Shown piece by piece: positions 36,901 through 48,803 of a stretch of DNA of 64,000 nt (position 1 is its first letter; each line of letters begins with the position of its first letter). A program made the position numbers and the translations under genes. The DNA is from Telmatactis stephensoni (taxonomy: Eukaryota; Cnidaria; Anthozoa; Actiniaria; Isophelliidae): assembly GCA_029948255.1 (NCBI GenBank), contig JALIZF010001472.1:124001-188000 (forward strand). Direction: 5' to 3'. The notes under the pieces are model-generated. The model was given only the letters and a program-made list of their open reading frames with translations. It did not search any database and had not been told where the DNA came from.

Positions 36901-38946
36901 CTTGTAATAAGTATTTTATCATATGACTCTTTTTGATCGTTTTATTCGTATTTTTGGACGCGCGCGTGGGTCCAGGTCTGGATACGGGTTTTTCTGGACC
37001 CACTAGAAAATCTGTATGTGGCCTGTCACGTGACTATTTCCGAAGGTCTTGTTAAGAGCACATGCTTGGTCAAATATGGGTCATATGATGAAAGGATTTG
37101 TGCAATGGATAGTGCTTTCCACTCTTGGTGCAAGCAGGGCCAGATCTAGAATTTCTCTGAAAAGGAACCGTGAATAATATTGTGTGTTTTTATTGCAGAT
37201 ATTGAAAGTCTCATTCCTGGACTTCATGAATGTAGAGAAATTCAAACTCTAAAAATCACAGGGAATCCTGTCAATGAGGAACCACAGTGCAGGTTATATA
37301 TATTACATAATACTATGCAGACTAATGTTCTCATTGGTTAGTTGATGTGTGTATAAGTGACGCCCCTCCTATGATTATTAAAGCTTAAGTACGAGACATT
37401 TTAGTCAACACGGACGTCACGCGTGCGTTTTTGATCGTACGCGCGCCGTCATAGATGTGGTTCTCGTTCTCACTTGTTCTGCACCGAGGTTTTCTCAAGT
37501 TCTAGATTTCATCTATGACAGCGCGCGCACATATAAAAACGTACGCGTGACGTCGGTGTTCACAAAAACGTCTCGTGCTTAAGCTTGCTATTCTCATTCT
37601 TATGTAAAGTTACAACAGCAAGTGGTATTCCCACCCATGAACTCTCTTCTCCAATAGCTAACATAAGCAAGGGCCGTTTTTGTCAACACGGACGTCATGC
37701 ATTTTTCTTCGCACGCGCGCCATTATCATTGACACTCCCTTTCTCGCTAGAACGTCTATCGGGGCTTTTTCACGTTACACATTTTGCACGAATAACAACG
37801 TACATGTGTCGTTCACGTTGGTCATGTTTGTGTTTGTTGCTTAAGCTCCTTAATCTTCTGTGACCGGTGTCCACCTACGACACCACATTGCACACTGGAT
37901 TGTCTTCTCCATATCTGATAACAACAATGACAATTGAATAACATATTTATACTATAATGAACAACTTTAGAACAAATATATTTCCTATGGGACTGAAGAA
38001 TCTATTAGAAGAGTCTTGATCTTCATCAGAGATCACTTAAGTTGTTTTTGCACTTTCACTTCTCAATATTTCTCATTCCAGGAAAGCTGTTACAGACACT
38101 TTATCGTCCTTAACACAACTTGATGATGAAATATTGCAACAAGTGGTAGGTGTTTGATGGCTTTGACACGAAAAAGACATGACTAAGGACCCAATCAAAC
38201 GACGACGCAACGAGGCGCAAGTCCTTGCAAGTTTTGACTTACGACTTGCTCGGTCAAACGAAGGTGCAAGTCAAAACTTGCATCGACTTGCGCCGCCTTG
38301 AGGCCCAACTTAATTTTCTTTGAAGAAGTAGAAAACGCGAGCGCGCGTATTGTATGCGATTTAGAGCACGTTGAGTTTGATCAGAACACGAGAAAACTTT
38401 TTAAGGGAAGCATGAGGTGTGACTGAGTGCTTTCATAAAAATAGAAAACTTGCCTGCCGTGCAGTGAGTACATTTAGAGCACTTTGTAACAGTTCTGATC
38501 ATTCTCCAAGTGCTCTAAATCTGCACAGTACGACAGGCTGTGTTCATGTTTAGAGTTTGCGTCCTTCGGCCAGTGAGACCGTTACAAGCATTGGCCATTC
38601 TCATTTCTGTCTATTAACTGTTGTTAACGGATCAATCTGTTGTTTGATATCTACAGTCATCAAAATCAGTTGCAAACTCGTCCCCCTTCATTGCTATGTG
38701 TCACAGGCAACGAAATGAAAATAAAAGTTTGATATCAAGACAGATGGAAGAGATGAAGTGAGTTCTTATATCTCGTGAATTTTTGCCTCAGCATCATCTT
38801 TATCAACATCATCATCATCATTATTATCATCGTCGTCGTCATTATCATCATCATCATCATCATTATCATCATCATCGTCGTCATTATCATCATCATCATC
38901 ATCATCGTCATCATCATCGTCATCATCGTCATCATCATCATCATCG

Positions 38947-38990
<44 letters not shown>

Positions 38991-39186
38991 GTCATCATCG
39001 TCATCATCGTCATCATCGTCATCATCGTCATCATCGTCATCGTCATCATCATCGTCATCATCAGTCATCATCCGTCATCATCATCGTCATCATCGTCATC
39101 GTCCATCATCAGTCATCCGTCATCGTCATCGTCCATCATCATCATCATCATCATCATCGTCATCATCATCATCGTACTCCTCATCG

Positions 39187-39219
<33 letters not shown>

Positions 39220-41196
39220 GTCATCATCATCGTCATCATCGTCATCATCATCATCATTATCATCGTCGTCGTCATTATCATCAACATCATTGTTGATTTT
39301 CTTCCATAAATTTATTCCAGTTCAGTTACTGATGACACAACAGATCCAAACCAAGTTATTCATAGAGTGAACATCAAGGTAATACTAGATTAATAAATTG
39401 CAGTCTTATTTTCCTTAACTTTCTCTTGAGTTTCAACAGAATAAGCAATGGAAAATTATATTACACTAACTGTGATTGGTTGAGAACCGTCTCGATTATA
39501 CTGTACACACATAGATGATGTTACTGAATCTTACACATACTGTGATTGGTTAAAATATTACACATGCTGTGATTAGTTAAAATATTACACATGTTCTGAT
39601 TGGTTGAAAATATTACACATGCTCTGATTGGTTTAAAATATTACACATGCTCTGATTGGTTTAAAATATTACACATGCTCTGATTGGTTTAAAATATTAC
39701 ACATGCTCTGATTGGTTAAAATATGACACATGCTTTGATTGGTTGAAATATTTCGAAAGTTACGCCGCTGGAATTCCTTCTTGGCATACGTTTTTGTTCC
39801 ACCACATTTTAACGTCATCTGTGCATCTACTGGAATACAGAAGTATGAAAACTAATCTACGGTATTTCTCAATCATTGCCTTTTAGTTACGTTATCAGGC
39901 TCTTATGGATTTTGGGGATTCGGGGTGTTGTTTTTTACGCAGGCATACTGTAATGACGTCTGTTGCTTTTCGCAGAGGCAACATTTTGATGAATTACACC
40001 AACAAGCTGTGGCACACCTACAAGAACATGAGCAATTTGATGTCAAAGAAACCAAAAACGCTGATTTATTGAAGGAAGAAAAAGAGGCTAACAGAAGGGA
40101 GAAAGATGAGCACATCGATCTTACAAAAGACCAGGTTAAAGTGAATACTCAACCTGTTGCGGTAGAGGAGAAAATAGAAAAGCCATGTACTACCAAAGAA
40201 GTCAGCTCACTTAGAGAAACCAGGAAAGTGACAGATGAAAAGTAAGTTGATAAAGTGTGCAGTTTGGAAAAATGAAGCAAAGCCGCAGAAAAAAAATCAA
40301 GGTGTCTTTGTTGCTTAGTACGCAGCCTTATTGAAAGGTAGAAAATGCAAATTCGCTTTCCAGTTTTGCGCGCAATATGACAGCGGAAAAACCTGGCAGC
40401 TTTTTGGGGTTCTTAACAAGATGTTGGTCTAAAGGTGCCACATGATGCAACTTTGTCTACAACGTTGTGGGCGCTATTATTGGTGTGAAAGTGGAACCAA
40501 CTATAAATTTAAATATATTTGGGGTGGCTCATCATCCTTCCTTGCAGCACAAGTGCTGAATTGCAAAGGGCGCAGCTCAATGTGATCGAGTCGAAGGTAT
40601 TCCAAGGACACTTTCATTACGAGACAGTTGCACATTTTCATACACATACACGTAGCAGCCACCATACGAAAACTTTTATCGTTGACCCGGGCTGTAGCTG
40701 TACTCTACAGTTTAATGATGTCACTGGTAGATTGATTGTTGTCGTTTGCTTGTCGTTGTACTCGTGCACGTTTTACTATTTTACTAGAATACGAAGCGAA
40801 GCAGCAGTAAAGATTCAAGCCTTGTGGAGAGGATGGCACATAAGACATTTAATTGATGTCCAGATGAAGCGGGTAAACTGTTAATAAATGGAATGTTTCT
40901 TTGTTCGTTCGTTAGTTCATCTGCAAATTCATTCTTTTGCTCATTCATTTTCCCATTCGTCCGTTCATTTATTAATTCATGCTTTAGTACGTTCATTAGT
41001 TCATGTTAGTTCAGTCAGTCGGTCAGTCAGTCAGTCAGTCGGTCAGTCAGTCGGTCAGTCAGTCAGTCAGTCATTCAGTCAGTCGGTCAGTCAGTCAGTC
41101 AGGTCAGTCAGTCGGTCAGTCAGTCGGTCAGTCAGTCAGGTCAGTCAGTCAGGTCAGTCAGTCAGTCAGTCAGTCAGTCGGTCAGTCAGTCAGTCA

Positions 41197-41231
<35 letters not shown>

Positions 41232-44200
41232 GGTCAGTCAGTCAGTCAGTCGGTCAGTCAGTCGGTCAGTCAGTCAGTCAGTCGTCAGTCAGTCAGTCAG
41301 TCAGTCAATCAGTCAGTCAGTCGGTCAGTCGGTCAGTCAGTCGGTCAGTCAGTCAGTCAGTCAGTCATACGTCCCTATTTACTCTCATTCAGTCTAAAGT
41401 TATAATTCGTTATATTACTTATTTTCTTTTTCTGTTTTAATATTTTAATTTTTATTCTTTGTACAGTGGTTAGCAGCAGTAACAATCCAAGCGGCATGGC
41501 GAGGTTACTCAGTACGTTCTAAAATCAGACAGAGATCACGTGTCTCTAGAGCACGCAAAGCATTATGGGATATACGTCATGATGCCGCGGCTACCACAAT
41601 ACAGGTGAGATAAACAAAACTGTGCAACATGTTGCATAACACTGTTGTATTTAAGAGCTCGTGTTGCTTGAATTTCAACTCCTTGCGCAATTCCATTCTT
41701 TACTGTAAAGAGAAGGGGGGCTTAAGACTTGCCACAAGTCGTCCTCTCTTATTTAATCTTTATTTCAATCATTATTCTTCGAGATTTTTTTTTTTTTTTT
41801 TACGCGCGAGAGGACGCCAGTCCCGCAAAAGTCAAAAATTAAAAAGCGGGGCTGACGACTTTGAGAAAGTCTAGGGGGGCTTGTACCTCTTTCTAAAAAT
41901 CTTACTGTACAATTGCAACAATCAAAAGCGTCGACAATAAATTCTTTCACGAAGAAAAAAAGTTCAAAAATCTTCGAAAAGATGTTTTGAAATGGACGCT
42001 AAAGTTGTTTTTCACACCGAAAAGATGTTATCAAAAGCTCCTTGCGCTTGATAAATCTCTTTTTACCGGGCAGCATCTCAAAGTGTTCAGTGCAGTTCGC
42101 CATTGCAAAATTAACACTCGCGTTGGACTGTTTTGGGAAACGTTTTCCTCCTTAAAATAAATTATAGCAAAATGTTTGTAAACATGTTGTATTCATCAAA
42201 TTGTTTTTATTTGGTGTATTTCTCTCCTATGTTTTGAAATGAATCCATTTCTTCTGATAAACATGGCAATGTACGTCCCTAAATTAGTTCTACTGTACGA
42301 TTCAACGCGAGTGTTATCTTCTGAATGGCAAATTGACTCTCAAGGATATCTGGATATCTGACTCTCAAGGATTCAAGTAAGCAGATGCTTACTATTTAAA
42401 CCAATTCATTCGGTTGGAAGTTTGTTCACGAATGGCAGAAAAGAGTGGGAAAATTGACTCTCAACAAATGGCAGACGCGTCCACCGAAGAGCGGGAAAAG
42501 TGAACTTCCGGTTTTTCCTGGTAAATGGTCAGCGCCGCTTTATTCACAAAATCTCTTCCACATTGTTTAGGCGTGTTACCGTGGTTACCGAGTACGTCGT
42601 CGTCTTGCGCATGCTCTTCAGTCTCTCAGATACGACAATAGTGGCGACGAGGACGAGTTTAATTACGATGAAGAAGTTGATTTATCTGCCTTTGATTTCG
42701 ATGATGGTGCACTTGATGATGGCTGGACTCCAACTGATACACCACAACTACCATCAAGGTATTAATCGTGAGACACTCGTGAGACATTCGTGAGACACTC
42801 GTGAGACACTCGTGAGACATTCGTGAGACACTCGTGAGGTCATGTGATAGTCAATGATAAAATCGTGAAACACTTTCGCAGAAGTTCGCAGTCAAAACGT
42901 CCTAGTCCATATCACAAATGAATATAATCGTGGAACAGTCGTCCGACAATCGTGAGACACTCGTGAGAAGGCTGTGAAGTAGCCCTGAGACAATCGTGAG
43001 ACAGACTTCCAGATTTCAGTTGAAACGTCTTGGACTATCACAATTTGACCACAATCGTGAGGCATTCCTGGAAGTTCCTGGAGCATTTGTGAGACAGTTG
43101 GCAGATAGTCGTGAGACAATCGTAAAACAGTTTGTAGTCAAAACAACGTGGTCAATCACCAATGAGATAAACAGTCGTTTGCATTTTTTTGTGATTTTTG
43201 CCCTCAGTCCCAGCTTAGTCAGTAAGCATTCGTGTCCCTTCTTACTAAACCTCACCGGGGATCATGGGCTACATGCAAATTGCTAGTATAATTGTAAAAG
43301 GGATAACTTTTTTTCTCCATTTCAGAGGACCTCCTCTCCCGAACACAGGTAAAACCATGGTATGTACATTGATTTATGGCATTAAGAAATACAGTTTGAC
43401 GACTGTTTTAAATATTTAGGTACTGTTGTAAGCTTTGCATACTTTGAAAGCAATTTTCATGCTTTGAAAACAACAAATTAAAGCTCCAGCTCCTTTTCAG
43501 TGTGAAAATAAAATTTCGGACACTATTATTGAACACATTTATAGACCATTTCATATTTACAGGTACCGAGCAAATCCAAGCCATTGGACTCTTACCAACC
43601 ACGACAAGCATGGCGGTCAGCAGATTCCCCAATTGGACTAGACCCATCGACCAATCAGCGGCGAGTCCCTGGAATAAATCTGAAACAAAGCCCTGAACAA
43701 GATCTTATGTCCGTTACATCTGGGACACAAAGTCACTTGACGCATCGAGCTGAGGAAATGAGCAACGAATGGTAAAGAGGGTGTGGCATATACGTGCTTA
43801 TTGTATTTAAATTTAGCTGAACCCTTACTGTGACCTTAACCAATACAGCTATCAAAGAGGGTGTGGCATTCACGTGCCTTCAGTATTTCGTTTTGGCAAA
43901 GTCCGTACTGGGACCATATCCCTGAAAAGGGTGTGGCATGTTTTTCTTTCAGTTGTATTTCGTTTGATAAATTCACTTGTTGTTAGTATTTCGTTTAAGT
44001 TCTTACTACATAGGACCTTAGCCAGTGCTCCTGATCCATAAAGGAGGGTGTGGCATTCACGTGTTGTTTTTACTTTGATATCCTGTGTTTAGGGGATTAA
44101 AGAATTCGTCGACTGCAGAGCTAATGTGGAAACGTGCCAACAGAATGAAGTACAACCCAGCCAGGAAAAGGAAACTCCTCGGTACTACAAATATAACTTA

Positions 44201-47010
44201 CAAATGAAGTTTGGGGGGGGGGGGGGGGGGGGAGGGAGCGGAATCAATTTTTAGCATTCTTAGAGAAGAAAGTAAGGTAACAACAAAATGAGTAAAATGG
44301 TGAAGAGTCTGAAATCCGAGGATAAACCAAAATATTTGATTTGAGTCACGTTTCTCTTTTTTGCTAAAGATCCAGCAAAACGTTTAGCATTGTTCAAGAA
44401 ACTCGACGAAGCAAACAAACTACGAGAAGTCAAACCACCTCCTAAACGACAGCCGCAGAGACTTGATTACTTTGCAGGTAATGACCTTATATGGGCATTA
44501 CTTCCTAATAAAGACATTCATTATCAGTGCCTTTTACCTTATAAGGATTCTTTAGCATAAATAGAGGATGATATTCGTGTACGTTATAAATACCGTGAAG
44601 GGGGGGGGGGGGGGTTGTTACTTTTTATGATAGGCGACTTTGTTTCCTAACGACCATATAAGGAGTTGATACGTTTTACGTAAATGGATGGTGTAACCAT
44701 ATAAGGAGTTGATACGTTAGCCGTAAATGGATGGTGTGACCATATAAAGAGTTGATACGTTTTACGTAAATGGTGTGACCATATGAGTTCATAACTTTTA
44801 CGTAAATGGATGGTGTGACCATATGAAGAGTTGATACGTTTTACGTAAATTGATGGGGTGACCATATGAAGAGTTGATACGTTTTACGTAAATGGATTAT
44901 AATAATATAATAATAATATAATATAATTTCTATAGCGCCTTTTCCGTATGTCCAAAGGCGCTTTACAAACAAATGATGACTATAATGTAATATAATTAAT
45001 ATTCTAAAGACAAGTCTACAGCTTGGATTAAGTAATAAATAATGAAAAATTTCTATCCTAATGATAACTGTTAATAACATATTCAATGATAATGAAATTA
45101 GGAACCTCGCGGCCCTAAAAGTAATAAAATATTCAATTATAATTAGGAACCTCGCGGCCCTAAAGGACTCGAAATTAATTAACTAGATTGAGTTCTCAAT
45201 TCAAAAAAAAAAAATCTTTAAACAAGGTTATGTGAGTATATACGGAGTTGATAAGTTTTACGTAAACGGTGTGAACATATAAGGAGCTGTTGCGTTTTAT
45301 TTATATGGATTTAGAGACCAAATACAGGAGTTGGTTAACCTCCCTTACGTGAATGTTGTGACCATACAGTAATGAAACGTTTGTTTGTATAGCACGTGAA
45401 GCAAACATATTGCCGTCAGGGTCCAACACACCGACATCAGAACGAGAAGTGAAAGCACAGATGACATACAGGTATATACTTTAATTTCTTCTCTCTTCCC
45501 TTCTCTCTTTTTTCTTGTTTTCTCCACTCCTTTCTTTTCTCTTCACCCTTTCCATTTCATTTTTTCATTTATCTTTTTCACCTCCATTTTACGAAATCTC
45601 TTCCCCTCGACTTTTTCAGTCTGTTTGTCTCCTTTTCTGTTACCTATTTCTTTCTTTACTTTACCTTCCTTTTTCAATTTTCCAATTCCCAATTCCAATT
45701 CCAATGCCGAATTCTTTCTTTCACAACATAACTTTTCCTATCCGTTCTCATTGTTCATCTTTCAGTTGGGTTCATAGTCAAGGCGTTGTTCACGAGGATC
45801 AAGAGGAGAACTACATGGGGTTTACTCAAGACTACACGACACCAACAAAGACCAGAAAACCCACAAGAAAGATCCCTTCACAGTCCAAATCGTCCGTAAG
45901 CCTACCACAGCTTGATGCAGTACAGCTGACGGGACGAAATGTTCCTCTTGTGGTAAGTTGTTGTTGTGGTCGTTGTTGCTGTTGTTGTTCTGAACGTTGT
46001 TGTTGTTAACATTGTTGTTGTTGTTTAACTACGTTATCACACCGAAAGGAGGATTGCGTTGTAGAAATCATTCCCCTTTCTCTTCCATCCTTTATTCGTC
46101 CCTTTCTTTCCCCCTCTTCGTTTGTTCCCATTTCCTCTTTTATTTATCGCTTTTTACTTTTTATGTCCTTTCTCTATAATGTCTTTTTTACAACCGATTT
46201 TTCCTTCAACTTTGAAGATCCTGTTTATACTCACGACAATTCATTTGCCTTTAGTCAAGTCCAGCCTTAATACGTGAACAAATGTCTAAAGAATCAACAC
46301 CGCGACGTAACTCTTCCGTATCAGAAGGTACGTATTACGTGTAGGGCTAACGAAAACGTCTTGACTTTGTTGCCATTTGGATTTGCTTAACTTTCAGAAC
46401 TTCAGGTTCCACTAGTTCAGGATGAAAATTTAGATTAGTATTTGGTGTAAAAAATGTATATAAGTAAACTGTTGACGAAAACGTTTTTGGGTTACGAAAA
46501 TGCTTCTGATAGACCCTCCCCTCCCCCCTTGGAAACTACCATAGCCCAGGAAACCACCACAGTGCACGGTGAAGTGAAAAGCGCGCGAAATTTTCACATT
46601 CTATTTGCGTGGCAATTTTGACCTGGAAAGCGCCCCTTGTCAGTAATGTTTTGTTTACGTGGTAATTCTTTGATTCCAGTCATTCCAAGGAAAGTGAATT
46701 GAACAAAAAACATGGCAGCCATGTTGGTGGTTTTCTTTTGTCAAGACAATCAACACAGCTGCCATGTCTTGTTCGATTTACTCTCCTGGAAATGATTGGA
46801 ATTGAAGTATTTTGACTTGTGAATTAACTGGTCTTGTGGCCTTGACCTTTCTCCTTGTCACTAGAAATCCATTTTCCACCCATTAAAACTTACTCCGTGC
46901 CAAACCTTGCAGCCAGATCGACGGCAGTGTCAGGATCCAGCGGACGCTCCAATGAGAAGAGCAACAGCGCAGGCGCAAGGATGACCAATGAGAGAAGAGA
47001 ACGAAGATGA
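26809..47010 (+). CDS. LRRIQ1: LRRIQ1-type protein: leucine-rich repeats and IQ motifs (33 exons)
   Basis: Exons inferred from GT/AG sites and phase: 26809-26943, 27238-27355, 28589-28683, 28886-28985, 29839-30053, 30221-30295, 31031-31093, 31282-31358, 31486-32349, 32520-32582, 33106-33193, 33684-33836, 34385-34535, 34824-34891, 35210-35335, 35639-35767, 36411-36484, 37199-37292, 38082-38145, 38657-38757, 39321-39378, 39976-40241, 40788-40872, 41467-41604, 42571-42758, 43326-43359, 43563-43771, 44093-44181, 44370-44477, 45393-45471, 45766-45952, 46255-46327, 46865-47010. About 1,503 aa (human LRRIQ1 about 1,720). Order: acidic N-terminus, one IQ motif (AAVKIQKTFRGHR), a 290-residue Glu/Lys/Arg coiled coil, about seven LRRs (such as LRHLDLTNNKITRI), three IQ motifs (KIQALWRGWHIR, TIQAAWRGYSVR, then ACYRGYRVRRRL), and a basic tail. 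IQ motifs bind calmodulin; the cellular role is poorly known. One reading-frame break occurs at about 35759-35767 (see findings). Confidence 0.87.
27561..27672. mobile_element. GGGCC-ended MITE in LRRIQ1 intron 2
   Basis: Ends are gggcctggttgttcgaaagc and ctttcgaacaaccgggccc, near-perfect inverted repeats; inner blocks (cactaatc, gggttaac) also pair. A second copy lies at 35362-35470. Confidence 0.75.
29054..29159. mobile_element. Near-perfect palindromic MITE inside an ATG microsatellite
   Basis: taccctgcgagcagaggatt at 29054 pairs with aatcctctgctcgcagggta ending at 29159. Inner blocks cctctccaac and gttggagagg pair as well. (ATG)n sequence flanks it on both sides, so it appears to have inserted into the microsatellite. 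Confidence 0.78.
30752..31004. mobile_element. Tc1/mariner-like MITE, diverged copy 2
   Basis: It shares aaggccacccaaacaaattt with copy 1 at 11602-11885 and ends ggtggctttggagtagttgc, matching the same terminus with substitutions. Located in an LRRIQ1 intron just upstream of the exon at 31031. Confidence 0.6.
33420..33545. repeat. CAA/CAG-rich microsatellite in an LRRIQ1 intron
   Basis: Interrupted runs of caa, aac and cag triplets. Intronic; no coding role inferred. Confidence 0.7.
33858..33970. repeat. ATC-rich microsatellite in an LRRIQ1 intron
   Basis: Imperfect (ATC)n and (ACC)n triplets directly after the exon ending at 33836. Confidence 0.75.
34653..34772. mobile_element. Palindromic MITE in an LRRIQ1 intron
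   Basis: ataagccacttcatgctttc pairs with the right end (aaaagcgtgaagtggcttat), and ttttgaattggagcaaa pairs with tttgctccaattcaaaa. About 120 bp; the loop is about 20 bp. Confidence 0.7.
34905..35190. repeat. TGAA/TGGA tetranucleotide repeat in an LRRIQ1 intron
   Basis: Long imperfect run of atgaatga and atggatgg units ending just before the exon at 35210. Confidence 0.75.
35362..35470. mobile_element. GGGCC-ended MITE in LRRIQ1 intron 15
   Basis: Second member of the family at 27561-27672: left end gggcccagttgtttgaaag, right end cttttgaacaaccgggccc, and internal gttaac/attaac blocks. Confidence 0.72.
36805..36892. repeat. Palindromic element in an LRRIQ1 intron
   Basis: gggccggatgggaaaatatt pairs with aaatattttgccctatggcc; ttggtcat pairs with atgacca. 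About 88 bp. Confidence 0.55.
37381..37586. mobile_element. AAGCTTAAG-ended MITE in an LRRIQ1 intron
   Basis: The left end aagcttaagtacgagac pairs with the right end gtctcgtgcttaagctt; acggacgtcacgcgtgcg pairs with gtacgcgtgacgtcggtg. A diverged relative appears at about 37655-37850 (ggccgtttttgtcaacacgg ... gttgcttaagctcc). Confidence 0.68.
38196..38302. repeat. Palindromic element in an LRRIQ1 intron
   Basis: Blocks gaggcgcaagtccttgcaag and ttttgacttac pair with gtcaaaacttgc and atcgacttgcgccgcctt. The sequence is unusually CG-rich for the area. Confidence 0.55.
38800..39290. repeat. Long (TCA/TCG)n microsatellite in an LRRIQ1 intron
   Basis: About 490 bp of tca triplets with periodic tcg interruptions, between exons 38657-38757 and 39321-39378. 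It yields stop-free His-, Ser-, Ile- or Asp-rich frames on both strands; none is a gene. Confidence 0.95.
39530..39755. repeat. 27-28-bp minisatellite containing ATTGG boxes
   Basis: Eight tandem copies of ttacacatgctctgattggt followed by ttaaaata. Each copy carries ATTGG, the reverse complement of CCAAT; one copy reads attag. Confidence 0.85.
40548..40596 (+). other. Possible cassette exon of LRRIQ1 (frame-breaking)
   Basis: ttccttgcag before it and gtattc after it look like splice sites, and it reads on from the previous exon as NTSAELQRAQLNVIESK. Its 49-nt length shifts the phase needed by the following IQ-motif exon at 40788, whereas skipping it keeps the frame. It may be a decoy, a regulated poison exon, or joined through another small exon. 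Confidence 0.35.
41010..41372. repeat. (CAGT)n microsatellite in an LRRIQ1 intron
   Basis: About 360 bp of cagt tetranucleotides with recurrent cggt variants and a few one-base slips. It yields stop-free VSQS-type frames that are not genes. Confidence 0.95.
42766..43130. repeat. TCGTGAGACA-type imperfect tandem repeat
   Basis: tcgtgagacact and tcgtgagacatt units are compact at 42768-42835, then scattered (tcgtgagacaat, tcgtgagaagg) to about 43130 in the LRRIQ1 intron after exon 42571-42758. Confidence 0.75.
43775..44075. repeat. GAGGGTGTGGCAT dispersed tandem repeat
   Basis: Four spaced copies of agagggtgtggcat or close variants, mostly followed by acgtg, recur through the intron between exons 43563-43771 and 44093-44181. 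Confidence 0.6.
44212..44233. repeat. Poly-G tract
   Basis: A run of about 20 G residues in an LRRIQ1 intron; a shorter run of about 13 G lies near 44600. Such runs are prone to length error. Confidence 0.85.
44651..44896. repeat. About 43-bp minisatellite
   Basis: Six copies of a unit built from accatataaggagttgatac and gttttacgtaaatggatggt. Degenerate copies continue at about 45237-45365, up to the exon at 45393. Confidence 0.85.
46664..46815. mobile_element. Palindromic MITE in the last LRRIQ1 intron
   Basis: Blocks gattccagtcattcc, gaattgaacaaaaaacatgg and cagc pair with gctgccatgtcttgttcg and ggaaatgattggaat. About 150 bp, immediately upstream of the final coding exon. Confidence 0.6.
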
Positions 47011-48665
47011 CGTCACGAGATGCACAAGAAAAATTCGTGGCAGGTGAAAACACTGCGCATGCGTGTAGACGTACGTATTTCGTCGATTTCTCGAAAAAAT
47101 GGTAGTCCGTTTTCTCGATCAGCATTGCAAATAGACTCTTGAACTTTCAAGACTTTTAGTCAGTGCGAAAGTAGTTTTCCACAAACGATTTCGTTATAAT
47201 ATATTGACGAAAAGAATGCCAAAAAAATCAAAAGTCATCAAGAGAAAAAATAAACTCTTTGTTCCAGTGATAAAAGGGACTTTTGAAATAGCGCGAGGAA
47301 GATAACCATTACCTCTAGAGGAGTTTTCATTCGACTAAAGGTCACAGGTTACAGTTAGAATGTTCTTACAGAGTAGATTTCGTATGACTGTGAAAACGGC
47401 ACCGCACGGTCATGGCACGGTTACAGCAGGAAATTCGCATGTTTTTATATACATCACGGCACTGACATGGTCACGACACGGCGCGGTCCGTTTCACACTC
47501 ATACGAAATCTTCTTTAAACAACACGGCACGGACACGGTCATGCACGGTAGGGCGTGGTCCATTCTACACTCAAACCAAAACTGCTCTACTGCTAGCAGT
47601 AATTAATAACACATTCTACAAGTGATTTTGAGGTTTTATTTCATAAAAATATTATTATATTTCTAAAGATCCAGCCACATGATGTAACTTTTGCTGCAAC
47701 TGTTACGGGCGATTGTTAGAGGAGTAAACACACGGTGTAACTGTACGCAGTGTTGCAGGAAAATGAGAGAAGAAAAGTTTCCTTTATCACTTTTAGTTGT
47801 ACAAAATGTTTATCTTCGTCTTCGTTAACCTCCATTATTGGAGGTCACAGTTTTTCCTTTATTGTTTTCTCAGACCCGAAACACCGGTGACTTGGATATA
47901 ATAAAATCCCGCTATGTCGAACTATTAAGAACTTTTTAGATTCGAAATAAAACTTAAAAATCCGACTGCAAATGCAAACGTTTTGATTAGAATTTCTGTA
48001 GGGGTAGGGGGAAGGGAATTCTGTAGGAGGTTTGTGACCAGATCGTCACGCATGCTGTCATGCAATTCTATAGCGTCACATTGGCTTCTTTCTTAAGGCT
48101 TGTGCGCCTAATTTGATTTCAGTACGGATATATATTTACGTAAACAAGCGAAAATTATCGATCGGGTTTGAAAATAGCGCGTATTTTGAGAAGCACGTGT
48201 TAGTGCTACGCCCTTGTGGGAAGTAAGTGGGCCGGCAAGTTATCAGTTAAATTCAAAGTAGTTCCAAATAGCGGGATTCTATGTTGATAACCTAAATATT
48301 TATAGAAATCTTGATGCTGTAATAACTGTAATATCGTCCGAGGTTGAACAACCAGTTTATATATAAAAATATATTTAAATTCAAATCTTTTCAATAAAAT
48401 ATGATGCATTTTTTACGAATGAAATTGAATTTTTCTCAGTTAATAATTTAATATTTCTTTGGTAAATTTATATATCTAATATTATCGTTTATCCTTATCT
48501 CTAAGTTTGAATTTGCCAAATAGGTTTCCCCTGAGCTTCTGAGTGACCCCCTTTGATTTATAATCGTTTCTGTTATTTAAGAATATTCCCCTATTTACCG
48601 CTGTTTGCATAATTCCCTCCCACCCTCAGTCTATATAAACGAAGATTACATCGAGAGATACTAAA

Positions 48666-48803
48666 GGTGTTTTCCATTTAGTGGAGCCAACCAGCCAGAA
48701 CGGCCTGATTTCTGAGGACTGATTCCAGCCAGAGCTAGGAATTGACGTACCATTTAAGAACTGGCCGTTCTGGATGATTGGTTCCACTAAATGGAAAACA
48801 CCC
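48666..48803. mobile_element. GGTGTTTTCC-ended MITE
   Basis: ggtgttttccatttagtgga pairs with tccactaaatggaaaacacc, and agccagaacggcc pairs with ggccgttctgg. About 138 bp. Target duplication is perhaps ctaa, uncertain. Confidence 0.75.

Noticed and set aside
38735..39370. Asp-, Met-, His- and Ile-rich frames on both strands
   Set aside because: Translation of the (TCA/TCG)n microsatellite.
40888..41440. VSQSVSQS-type frames
   Set aside because: Translation of the (CAGT)n microsatellite in an intron.
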